Positions 1 to 5,801 are shown, counted from the stretch's first letter. The stretch: 5,822 nt of DNA from Sulfurovum sp. (GCA_004377245.1 SOIK01000026.1:1-5822), one strand, 5' to 3'. Made by a program: numbers and translations. Notes: generated by a model not told the origin, from the sequence alone.

Positions 1-527
1 TAATTCTGGGCATCTACGATAGCCGCACCTTTTGTTTTAAGTGCAACTGCTGTACCTTGCCATGTATCACCACTGTCTAAAAGAAGTACATTCTCTTTAC
101 CTCTCTCTTTTTTGACATGATCAATGATAGGTTTCATATGAGCGATTCCACCCATTTTCCCAAACTTCTCAGCAAGTGCTTCAAAGTTATTATGTGTATC
201 AAAATACTGGTCTAACGAACCAGACTCAATACCATAATAACTTTCAAAACTATCCCCACAGATAAACCCTGGTGTTCCCACTAGGTTTTTTGCAGAGATA
301 AGCGTAGAAGGCTCACGCCAATAGAGCGGCTTAATGTGTGCATGTAAATCACAGATATGTAAAATAGTAGCTTTCCCTTTAGCTTCAAAATCAACTACAT
401 CAGAAAAGCTAAGCTTCTTAATACGCTCTTTCCCTGCTTCACCTGCAAAAAGATTTGTCCCTCCAGTTGCACCTAACAAACCAAGTGCTGCTGCAATCTG
501 AAGGAAATCTCGTCTATTAATATCCAT
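1..527 (-). CDS. soxB: SoxB, sulfate thiol hydrolase (N-terminal part; gene continues past the left edge)
   Basis: SoxB is the periplasmic di-manganese enzyme of the Sox pathway. It hydrolyses the terminal sulfonate from SoxY-bound S-thiosulfonate and releases sulfate. Only the first 175 codons lie in the window; family members are usually around 570-600 residues. The N-terminus has a twin-arginine signal (RRDFLQ at residues 5-10, then a hydrophobic stretch to about residue 28), so folded export by Tat is expected. Metal-site motifs of the calcineurin-like phosphoesterase fold are visible: CDLHAH at 59-64 (Asp60, His62, His64) and LDSGDTWQG at 150-158 (Asp154). The REPS segment at 71-74 also fits SoxB. 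The ATG at 527 follows a GGGGGAT ribosome binding site that overlaps the soxA stop codon, leaving 9 bases between the genes and implying translational coupling. The soxA stop (537-539) is in the soxB frame, so no earlier start is possible. The active-site remainder and C-terminal domain cannot be judged here. Confidence 0.95.
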   Translation of the reverse strand, partial: MDINRRDFLQIAAALGLLGATGGTNLFAGEAGKERIKKLSFSDVVDFEAKGKATILHICDLHAHIKPLYWREPSTLISAKNLVGTPGFICGDSFESYYGIESGSLDQYFDTHNNFEALAEKFGKMGGIAHMKPIIDHVKKERGKENVLLLDSGDTWQGTAVALKTKGAAIVDAQN

Positions 528-536
528 CTTATCCCC

Positions 537-1301
537 CTATCTTTTTAAACCAGGGATTGCGATAGGTTGCTTATGTTCTTGAGCTAACGTTGAAACATAT
601 ACTTCAAGCCCTACCATCTCTTTAGAACCAATAGGAATTACTTTAAGCAATGCATTTTTCATACATCCTTGAAATCTTCTTTGCAGTGTTCTAAGACTGG
701 ATTTTGTCATACGATACGCTGGCCAAGTTGCGCCGGCACCTGCTGCACCTAAGTCTGGAAGAGGCTGTGTTCTAAGTACCATTCCTACGATATCTTTACT
801 ATGACAACTTAAACAAGAAAGTCCTCTACCACCTCTAGCTGTCTCAAATGTTTTTTTACCCAAGTCATACGATGCTTTGATATATTTATCCGCATTAATG
901 TCAATTGTAAATTGTTCATCATTTGCTAAAGATTTTACATAAGCCAACATAGAGAACATTTTTTCACTTTTAAGCTTGGTTTTCTCTTTACCTTGCTCTA
1001 CTTGCATCGCTTGAAGGACCTGATCTACACCTACAACATTACCCAGTTTTTTAATGTATCTTGGAAAACCGGCAATGTATTTAGGTAACTCTTTTTCACT
1101 TACACCTAAAAATTTTGCTAAAGCTTCTTCTCCACCAAGTGTCTCTTCTAGTATCTCGCCACCCTCTTCTACATAAATATCAGCAGGGTTATTCTCTAAC
1201 ATCTCTGTATACATCGCTCTATCAGCATCACTCATAGCAAACTGCTCTCCTGCAGTTGCAAAAGTCACTAAAATGGCTAATGGAAGTATTACTCTTTTCA
1301 T
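537..1301 (-). CDS. soxA: SoxA, c-type cytochrome subunit of the SoxXA L-cysteine S-thiosulfotransferase (single-heme form)
   Basis: With SoxX, SoxA oxidatively couples thiosulfate to the C-terminal Cys of SoxY in the periplasm, the entry step of the pathway. The 254-residue product begins with a Sec signal peptide (about residues 1-17, ending ATA before GEQ). One heme-attachment motif is present, CLSCH at 163-167. Cys213 in RRFQGC lies 46 residues after the heme His and matches the position of the catalytic, persulfide-bearing Cys that is the second axial heme ligand in characterised SoxA. The aligned downstream features (WPAYR at 193-197, GLEVYV at 231-236) are typical of the family. The N-terminal cytochrome-like domain has no CxxCH: residues 55-67, where di-heme SoxA carries its first heme, contain no Cys, so this is a mono-heme type. 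It starts 3 bases after the soxZ stop, with its AAGGAT ribosome binding site inside the soxZ terminus. The identity is clear; the loss of the first heme is a direct reading. Confidence 0.95.
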   Translation of the reverse strand: MKRVILPLAILVTFATAGEQFAMSDADRAMYTEMLENNPADIYVEEGGEILEETLGGEEALAKFLGVSEKELPKYIAGFPRYIKKLGNVVGVDQVLQAMQVEQGKEKTKLKSEKMFSMLAYVKSLANDEQFTIDINADKYIKASYDLGKKTFETARGGRGLSCLSCHSKDIVGMVLRTQPLPDLGAAGAGATWPAYRMTKSSLRTLQRRFQGCMKNALLKVIPIGSKEMVGLEVYVSTLAQEHKQPIAIPGLKR

Positions 1302-1304
1302 GAC

Positions 1305-1643
1305 TTATCCTTTTGGTTTAAGTTTTTTACTTTTCGTATTTTTTTCACCTGTATTATCTGTATAATCTACAGTGATTTTCCCTTTTCCTGTTACTTTATA
1401 GTTCACAGAGAAGTAAGGGTTTGTAGAGACAGTCTCCCATACTTTCATAGTTGTAAATGGTTTACCATCAAAACTGAATGTTATATTGTCTATATAATGA
1501 GCTGGTTTGATTTTTCCTGTTTTCTTGTCTTTTTTAAGACCTGTCTCCATTGGGTGAATTACAATAAAGTCTACCTTTACAGTATCACCAACTTTAAACT
1601 TCTTTGGTTTGATTTTTATCATTGATTTTCGTGCTTCTGCCAT
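1305..1643 (-). CDS. soxZ: SoxZ, sulfur-carrier partner of SoxY
   Basis: SoxZ is the small immunoglobulin-like beta-sandwich protein that pairs with SoxY to make the SoxYZ carrier, on which thiosulfate is oxidised in the periplasm. The product has 112 residues, close to the family norm of about 100-110. The conserved IxHPMETG segment is present (IHPMETG at 29-35), followed by the middle strand around FSFDGKPF (56-63) and a region near NPYFSVNYKV (75-84). As usual for SoxZ there is no signal peptide and no cysteine; export is expected by hitchhiking on the Tat signal of SoxY. The start at 1643 has an AAGGAT ribosome binding site 5 bases upstream (1649-1654). It lies 59 bases after soxY and only 3 bases before soxA. 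The protein is strongly Lys-rich at both ends (KIKPKKFK near the start, KSKKLKPKG at the end). Confidence 0.95.
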   Translation of the reverse strand: MAEARKSMIKIKPKKFKVGDTVKVDFIVIHPMETGLKKDKKTGKIKPAHYIDNITFSFDGKPFTTMKVWETVSTNPYFSVNYKVTGKGKITVDYTDNTGEKNTKSKKLKPKG

Positions 1644-1669
1644 TTTTAATCCTTTAATACTTTTTGTTA

Positions 1670-1697
1670 TTTATATTGCTTATGTTGTCAAGTTTAA
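1670..1697 (-). promoter_or_regulatory. Possible weak internal promoter ahead of soxZ
   Basis: The 59-base soxY-soxZ gap is the longest inside the sox block. On the minus strand it contains TATAAA (1670-1675) with TTAAAC (1692-1697) 16 bases upstream. A TTGACA also occurs (1686-1691), but only 10 bases from TATAAA, so it cannot pair with it. Such AT-rich matches arise easily by chance. The gap may equally be an untranslated spacer or an RNA-processing site. Confidence 0.2.
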
Positions 1698-1702
1698 GAA
1701 AA

Positions 1703-2185
1703 TCAACCACATCCACCGATTGTTACCTTCACACTCTTCGCTGCTCTAATAAATGATCCATCACTGAGTTCAGCTAAACCGACAACCTCTTGTGTTCCAC
1801 CAAGTTTGATTCTGGTAGCAAAGTATGCTTTACCATTGGCTGGCGTGAGCATGACATCCACACATCTTGAGTTACCATTTTTAGCAGCAAGTACATGGAT
1901 GGCTTTTACATAATTGTTCTCTTCCATCGGATGATCAACATTTACTTTTACAGGAACAACAGCACCGTTTTCTGCGATTTCAGGTACGGTGAGTTGTACC
2001 TTATCACTATCTTTGGCACCTTTCCCCCCTGTAATCGCATCAATTGCTGCATCAATGGTTAAAGCATTTGGACTTTTTGGGGCTGTCTTTTTTGCTTCTT
2101 CTTTTGCCATTAAAGCTACAGGAGTCACTGTTGCAGCTACTGCTGATGCTGCCAACATACTTTTAATAAATTTTCTTCTTTTCAT
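1703..2185 (-). CDS. soxY: SoxY, sulfur-carrier protein with C-terminal acceptor cysteine
   Basis: SoxY is the carrier whose C-terminal Cys, on a flexible Gly-rich arm, covalently holds the sulfur intermediates as they visit SoxXA, SoxB and, where present, SoxCD. The product has 160 residues. The N-terminus carries a twin-arginine-type signal (RRKFIK at 3-8, then an Ala-rich hydrophobic stretch to about residue 27), so SoxYZ is probably exported folded by Tat. The body shows the family motifs DHPMEENNYVKAI (84-96) and LAELSDGSF (137-145). The arm ends VTIGGCG with Cys159, one Gly shorter than the canonical GGCGG. A second Cys, Cys108 in NSRCVD, lies in the mature domain, where the classic protein has none. 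The start at 2185 follows an AAAAGGAAA ribosome binding site and sits 28 bases after the soxX stop. Confidence 0.96.
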   Translation of the reverse strand: MKRRKFIKSMLAASAVAATVTPVALMAKEEAKKTAPKSPNALTIDAAIDAITGGKGAKDSDKVQLTVPEIAENGAVVPVKVNVDHPMEENNYVKAIHVLAAKNGNSRCVDVMLTPANGKAYFATRIKLGGTQEVVGLAELSDGSFIRAAKSVKVTIGGCG

Positions 2186-2213
2186 TCTCTATTTCCTTTT
2201 TACTTTTTATTCT

Positions 2214-2783
2214 TTATTTCTTTACAGAAACAACATATGATGAAAGATCACAAATTTCTTGTTCGTTAAAGAGTTTTGTTGTAAGGTTCACTGTCATATG
2301 TGTATTAGCATTGTCTATACGAGGATCGGCAATTTTCTGATATACAAACTGATTATCTCTCACTTTTGTATCGATGAACATTGCTTTATATCCTGTCAAA
2401 TCAGGACCAATGTTCCCACCACCTTTAGCACCTTCTATGTTGTGACAAGCAACACAGTTACCATATTGCTTAGGCTTCTTTTTCACTTTTCCATCTTTAC
2501 CTTTTGTCTCAACAAATCTTGCCAAACCTTTAGGTGGTGTTTTCTTTGCTTTTTTACCATTGAGATTATGGAAGATAAACTCTCCTCTTGCGATAGACTC
2601 TGCATTTGAGCTTACACACCCTTTTGGCATTGTGTATGTCGTTGCTGCAGCAAGTAAATCTTTCTCTATTAATTTACTTGCATCTGGCATATCATACGCC
2701 TTAGTCAAATCTGCTGCATTCACAAGTACTGATGTTGAAAGTAACATCGTAGCACAAGTTAAAAATCTAAATTTTCTTTGCAT
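2214..2783 (-). CDS. soxX: SoxX, mono-heme c-type cytochrome subunit of SoxXA
   Basis: SoxX is the electron-transfer subunit of the SoxXA complex. It accepts electrons from the thiosulfate-to-SoxY conjugation on SoxA and passes them to soluble cytochrome c. The 189-residue product starts with a Sec signal peptide (hydrophobic about residues 7-21, likely cleavage after VNA at 21-23). The heme site is CVACH at 110-114. The axial Met is probably Met163 in NTHMTVN, followed by the usual C-terminal helix (LFNEQEICDLSSYV, 171-184). ARGEFIFHN (65-73) marks the start of the cytochrome fold. Between it and the heme lies a Lys-rich insert (about 76-106). Cys56 and Cys178 are additional and could pair as a disulfide. 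It is the first gene after the 89-base regulatory spacer, with a strong AAGGAG ribosome binding site 5 bases before the ATG (2789-2794), as expected for the head gene of the sox operon. Confidence 0.95.
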   Translation of the reverse strand: MQRKFRFLTCATMLLSTSVLVNAADLTKAYDMPDASKLIEKDLLAAATTYTMPKGCVSSNAESIARGEFIFHNLNGKKAKKTPPKGLARFVETKGKDGKVKKKPKQYGNCVACHNIEGAKGGGNIGPDLTGYKAMFIDTKVRDNQFVYQKIADPRIDNANTHMTVNLTTKLFNEQEICDLSSYVVSVKK

Positions 2784-2788
2784 TTACG

Positions 2789-2794
2789 CTCCTT
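2789..2794 (-). promoter_or_regulatory. Strong ribosome binding site of soxX
   Basis: AAGGAG on the minus strand, 5 bases before the soxX ATG. It is the best Shine-Dalgarno match in the window and fixes the start at 2783. Confidence 0.8.
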
Positions 2795-2812
2795 TTAAAT
2801 AGTTTCAAGGGC

Positions 2813-2844
2813 ATCTTAACAAAGAAGTGTAAAAAAAGTGTAAA
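2813..2844 (-). promoter_or_regulatory. Candidate promoter of the soxXYZAB operon
   Basis: In the 89-base spacer between the kinase gene and soxX, minus-strand TAAGAT (2813-2818) is a plausible -10 hexamer (4 of 6 matches to TATAAT). The only -35-like sequence upstream, TTTACA at 2839-2844, is 20 bases away, too far for a good basal promoter, and lies inside the tandem 11-bp repeat. That arrangement fits an activator-dependent promoter where the bound regulator replaces -35 recognition. Transcription would start near 2806, giving a leader of a little over 20 bases. No terminator hairpin separates the kinase gene from soxX, so read-through from upstream is also possible. This is inferred from sequence only. 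Confidence 0.45.
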
Positions 2845-2846
2845 AA
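2825..2846 (-). promoter_or_regulatory. Tandem 11-bp direct repeat, likely response-regulator operator for sox
   Basis: The plus strand reads AAGTGTAAAAA twice in immediate succession (2825-2835 and 2836-2846), with no mismatch; on the coding strand this is TTTTTACACTT twice. A weaker third copy sharing AAGTG (AAGTGATAATT) starts at 2857, 21 bases further upstream of soxX. Known of the family: PhoB/OmpR regulators bind as head-to-tail dimers to tandem direct repeats of about 11-bp period, usually next to or overlapping the -35 region. Here the repeat ends 6 bases upstream of the candidate -10. The regulator encoded at 4017-4676, of exactly this family, is the obvious candidate ligand (inference). 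Confidence 0.6.
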
Positions 2847-2872
2847 TATGAATAAGAAGTGATAATTTTTTA

Positions 2873-4027
2873 TTATTTAGGAAGAAAAGTATAACGAAAG
2901 GTAGTGCCTTCGCCTAGTTTTGAAGTAACTTCAAGCAAGATATTTTCTTCATCTGTAATCTGCTTGACGATATTGAGTCCTATACCAAAGCCCCCTTTGG
3001 CTTCATTTTCTCTATAATATCGTGAAAATATTTTTTCGACATTCTTGATCCCTACCCCATAATCTCTTACTTCAAAAACAATATACCCGTCATCTTCATA
3101 GAGTTTAATCTCAACATGGCTATTGTCATTGCTGTATTTTATAGCATTCGAGATAGTATTGTCTACAATGCGTTGCAATTTAGTCTTAGAAAAAGCGTAC
3201 GTCACTTCAGAGGGAATATTTGTATCTAAATTTATCTGCTTAAGATTTGCAACCTCTTGAAAATAATCTACTCTATTTTGGATAAATTCACTAAAATTAA
3301 TCACCTGTACTTTATGTTCCACCCTACCTTGTTTAACAAGATAATCCATATCATTATAAATGGTTGCAAGTGTTTTTGATGCCGATTTTATACGCCATAG
3401 ATATTTATTTTCTCCATACTTATTGGCAAAAAGGTCTGCATTTAAGTTGATGATAGTCAATGGTGTATTTATCTCATGCATGGAGTCTTTTATAAAGTTA
3501 TCTAGCTGAGTGTTAAGCTTTTCAAAGGGAGCAGAGAAGTTTTTAAGTAACAAAAGTGAAAAAATAAACAGTGCTATAATAATAGCAATCATCATACTCA
3601 AAGTAAAAAGATAAATATCGTTTGCAGTATGTATGGTTTCTACAAGTAAATAACTTGCACCAAAATAATACGACTCAGCAAGTGGATATACATAATAATA
3701 TCGATTCCCCTTATGATGGAAACCCTCTGTGAAAGAAGAGGGTTCAAACTCTAAAGTACTAAAAATAATTTGATATTTATCATTATACAGTGCAGCTCTA
3801 TACTCTTTATATCTTGGAAAATGATACACTTTATCACTGTTTTTATAACGCTGCATAGAGATGATGATCTTTTTAGACTGTGACTCAAGAGAGAGTTTTA
3901 CTTTTGCTTCATCTATCTGTAGCAGTAGTAACACATACGTAACAAGGGGTACAATAAGCAGTACAGCAAGTACAGCTGTATAGATCAACGCATATTTACG
4001 GGCAAACTTTTTAGAATCAAAGATCAA
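2873..4027 (-). CDS. Two-component sensor histidine kinase (membrane-bound, TTG start)
   Basis: This is a 384-residue orthodox histidine kinase. Visible in order are transmembrane segment 1 (about 12-37), a periplasmic domain of about 100 residues (38-137) with no family I recognise but rich in aromatics (YRAALYNDKY at 77-86, YYYVYPLAESYYFGASY at 110-126), transmembrane segment 2 (about 138-162), an H-box HEINTPLT with phospho-acceptor His184, an N-box with Asn290 and Asn294, the G1 box DYGVGI (322-327), the F-box region IFSRYYRE (333-340) and a Gly-rich G2 box GGFGIGL (345-351). Only about 20 residues separate the second membrane segment from His184, so no normal HAMP linker fits. The start codon reads TTG, with AGGA 7 bases upstream (4035-4038), and overlaps the end of the regulator gene by 11 bases. 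The next ATG, at residue 58, would remove the first membrane segment. It most likely phosphorylates the regulator at 4017-4676; its stimulus is unknown, and location suggests reduced sulfur. Confidence 0.92.
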   Translation of the reverse strand: MIFDSKKFARKYALIYTAVLAVLLIVPLVTYVLLLLQIDEAKVKLSLESQSKKIIISMQRYKNSDKVYHFPRYKEYRAALYNDKYQIIFSTLEFEPSSFTEGFHHKGNRYYYVYPLAESYYFGASYLLVETIHTANDIYLFTLSMMIAIIIALFIFSLLLLKNFSAPFEKLNTQLDNFIKDSMHEINTPLTIINLNADLFANKYGENKYLWRIKSASKTLATIYNDMDYLVKQGRVEHKVQVINFSEFIQNRVDYFQEVANLKQINLDTNIPSEVTYAFSKTKLQRIVDNTISNAIKYSNDNSHVEIKLYEDDGYIVFEVRDYGVGIKNVEKIFSRYYRENEAKGGFGIGLNIVKQITDEENILLEVTSKLGEGTTFRYTFLPK

Positions 4028-4676
4028 TGCTATATCCTAGACCACGAATATTTTTGATAAAATCATGTTTCAGTTTTTTACGTAAGTTACCTACTTGTAC
4101 TCGTATATTGGTCGGGTCGATCCACTCACCCCATATCTCTTCCCAAAACATTTCATAGCTTACGACATTTCCTCTTTGCTTAATAAGCAGTTCTAAAATT
4201 TTTGTTTCTGTTTTTGATAATGGTATATTTTGACCTTCAAGGGTAAGTTTCATCTTTTTAAGATCATAGCTATAACCAAATGGAAGCTCTATACTCTCAT
4301 CAGAAGAAGAAAAACAGTGTAATTTTATAACTTGCTCCACACGTAGTTTCAACTCCGCCAAATCAAAAGGTTTACGTATGTAATCACAAGCACCACATTC
4401 ATAACCACGACTTAAATCATCTATGTCAGTAAGAGAGGTAATAAAAATGGCTGGTGTTTTATTGCCATCTTTACGCAATAACTCAAGCATCTCAAAACCA
4501 TTTTTTTCTCCAGGTACCTTAACATCTAAAAGTAGTAAATCATATACGGTTTCATAGATAGCATCATATGCTTCCTCTGAATGAGAAAAACAGTTCACTT
4601 CATATCCACAATCTTCTAAAAACTCTCGCATACTTATCGCAAGTATAGATTCATCTTCTAAGATAAGTATTTTCAT
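4017..4676 (-). CDS. OmpR/PhoB-family response regulator, probable activator of sox genes
   Basis: This is a 219-residue DNA-binding regulator. The N-terminal receiver domain (about 1-118) has the acidic pair Glu7-Asp8, phospho-acceptor Asp51 in LLLLDVKVPG, Thr80 in FITS and Lys102 in RKPF, so all the switch residues are present. The C-terminal winged-helix domain (about 128-219) has the typical LSKTETKILELL (153-164), a recognition-helix region around NIRVQVGNLRKKL and the closing IRGLGYSIDL wing, which places it in the OmpR/PhoB class. An unusual CGAC (94-97) precedes the RKPF loop. Its ATG overlaps the stop of the sensor gene as ATGA, with GGAG 7 bases upstream, and its 3' end overlaps the kinase gene. 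It should be activated by that kinase. A tandem 11-bp repeat before soxX fits this class's binding mode. Whether it activates or represses is not visible. Confidence 0.94.
   Translation of the reverse strand: MKILILEDESILAISMREFLEDCGYEVNCFSHSEEAYDAIYETVYDLLLLDVKVPGEKNGFEMLELLRKDGNKTPAIFITSLTDIDDLSRGYECGACDYIRKPFDLAELKLRVEQVIKLHCFSSSDESIELPFGYSYDLKKMKLTLEGQNIPLSKTETKILELLIKQRGNVVSYEMFWEEIWGEWIDPTNIRVQVGNLRKKLKHDFIKNIRGLGYSIDL
4035..4038 (-). promoter_or_regulatory. Ribosome binding site deciding the TTG start of the kinase gene
   Basis: AGGA on the minus strand, 7 bases before TTG (4025-4027) and inside the 3' end of the regulator gene. It supports a TTG start, since no ATG or GTG start that keeps the first membrane segment is available. 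Confidence 0.5.
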
Positions 4677-5779
4677 TCTATTGCTCCAATTTTCTTTTCA
4701 TTATGTTCATTTGAGAGGATAATATCAATCAATTCATCTTTACTATATTCTCCTAATATCTCTTTTGCTTCAGATTCCAACTCTATCTTATCCTCTTTAT
4801 TAAGTTTTGGAAGAAGCCCGATCAAGTCTTTATCATAACCACTGCGAAAACTACCATAAGGATGCTCCCATGATGCAACGACCTGCTCTATATCCGCATC
4901 TGAAAACTGAGTGAAGAATGAAACACTTTGATTGGCTTTTTCATATCTTTTCAATGCCTCGCTAGAGAGTGTGATCAGATAAACCCCTATCTTTTCCCCC
5001 TCTCCATTATACATAGGTTCCAAAAGATACAGCCTATCGTTTTTATACACATAACTCTTAGTCAAAAGGGTATTCCAATCTATTTTTTCTATTTTATTTT
5101 TGAGTTGTTGATTAAAGTTTTGGTTGACTATCACATGTTCATGCAAGAGTGGAAAATCACGCATCAACTCTGCCTGTTTCAAATAACACTCATCCATCAG
5201 TGCAAAAAGTTCTATCCCTTTTTTGTGTAGTTTGGCAGCAAATTCATCTACAAATTTAATCACTTCCAAATATCCCAATAACTTACCTCCGCTTCGTATA
5301 GGTATCGTTGCTTTAAAAGTAAGTAATCTACCTATTTCCATACCTACTTTAGGTTGTTTGCTCCGCTTAAGTGTCTTAAGGTCATCCCGAAACCACCAGA
5401 TAGGCATCCCTTCAAAACCTTCATTCCAACTACGTGCAAAGATAAAGAAATCCGGAGAGAGTACTTGCAGTCTTAGTGATTTGAGATGGGTATATTTTTT
5501 AAAACGTTTGGTAATCTTGCTAAGAATACTGTATCCCTTAGCCTCATCCTCAGATATCAATGCATTTTTAAGTTCACCATCTTCAGAGAGTGCCAATGAA
5601 AAAGAGAGCAGATCTGCCATCTCATACGCAAGTCCTGCTCTAAAATTACTCACTACATGGTCACCTAAACTCTCTAATCTATCTTCCTTACTTTGCTTTA
5701 CAAAGAAAAAAATAGAAATAAGAAGAATAACTAACACCAAAAAAGTCATCAATAAAGAGATTTTATTAAAATATTTCAT
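4673..5779 (-). CDS. Membrane-anchored periplasmic double-Cache sensor-like protein without output domain
   Basis: This is a 368-residue protein with one strong N-terminal membrane segment (about 7-27) and no second one, so nearly all of it should lie in the periplasm. Residues about 35-180 resemble the first half of a double-Cache domain (dCache_3 type): a helix, then the strands around LRLQVLSPDFFIFARSW (102-118), PKVGMEIGRLLTF (143-155) and GGKLLGYLEVIKF (164-176). A second subdomain seems to cover about 188-272. The tail (about 284-368) is charged and helical, without a domain I recognise. No kinase, HAMP, methyl-accepting, GGDEF or HD domain follows. As first gene of a tightly overlapping operon with a regulator and a kinase, it probably binds a ligand and signals to the kinase; this is inference. 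The ATG has a poor ribosome binding site, but an in-frame TAG four codons upstream excludes an earlier start. The alternative is a Cache protein acting with another partner. Confidence 0.75.
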   Translation of the reverse strand: MKYFNKISLLMTFLVLVILLISIFFFVKQSKEDRLESLGDHVVSNFRAGLAYEMADLLSFSLALSEDGELKNALISEDEAKGYSILSKITKRFKKYTHLKSLRLQVLSPDFFIFARSWNEGFEGMPIWWFRDDLKTLKRSKQPKVGMEIGRLLTFKATIPIRSGGKLLGYLEVIKFVDEFAAKLHKKGIELFALMDECYLKQAELMRDFPLLHEHVIVNQNFNQQLKNKIEKIDWNTLLTKSYVYKNDRLYLLEPMYNGEGEKIGVYLITLSSEALKRYEKANQSVSFFTQFSDADIEQVVASWEHPYGSFRSGYDKDLIGLLPKLNKEDKIELESEAKEILGEYSKDELIDIILSNEHNEKKIGAIE

Positions 5780-5801
5780 AGTTGAATGCTACGAGACAAA
5801 G

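Noticed and set aside
525..539. soxA and soxB share a reading frame across the soxA TAG stop, suggesting readthrough to a fusion
   Set aside because: A good ribosome binding site and ATG follow at once, and SoxB begins with its own Tat signal, which would be useless inside a fusion. The shared frame is coincidental.
1686..1691. Perfect TTGACA -35 hexamer in the soxY-soxZ gap
   Set aside because: The nearest good -10 (TATAAA) is only 10 bases away, and nothing convincing sits at 16-18 bases. On its own it is not a promoter.
1989..2802. Several plus-strand open frames opposite soxY and soxX (1989-2240, 2259-2609, 2560-2802)
   Set aside because: They lie antisense to two securely identified Sox genes, resemble no protein family, and overlap one another. 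They look like shadows of the AT-rich coding strand.
2789..2810. Possible hairpin in the soxX leader pairing CCTT with AAGG of the ribosome binding site
   Set aside because: The stem is only 4-5 weak pairs around an AT-rich loop, too unstable to support a riboswitch or attenuator.
2847..2872. Terminator after the kinase gene
   Set aside because: The sequence is AT-rich but has no GC-rich inverted repeat followed by a T run, so no intrinsic terminator can be supported.
4928..5230. Plus-strand open frame of 100 codons opposite the sensor gene
   Set aside because: It is antisense to the sensor gene, low in complexity and rich in Phe and Ile, as expected from reversed Lys/Glu/Asn codons, with no recognisable domain.
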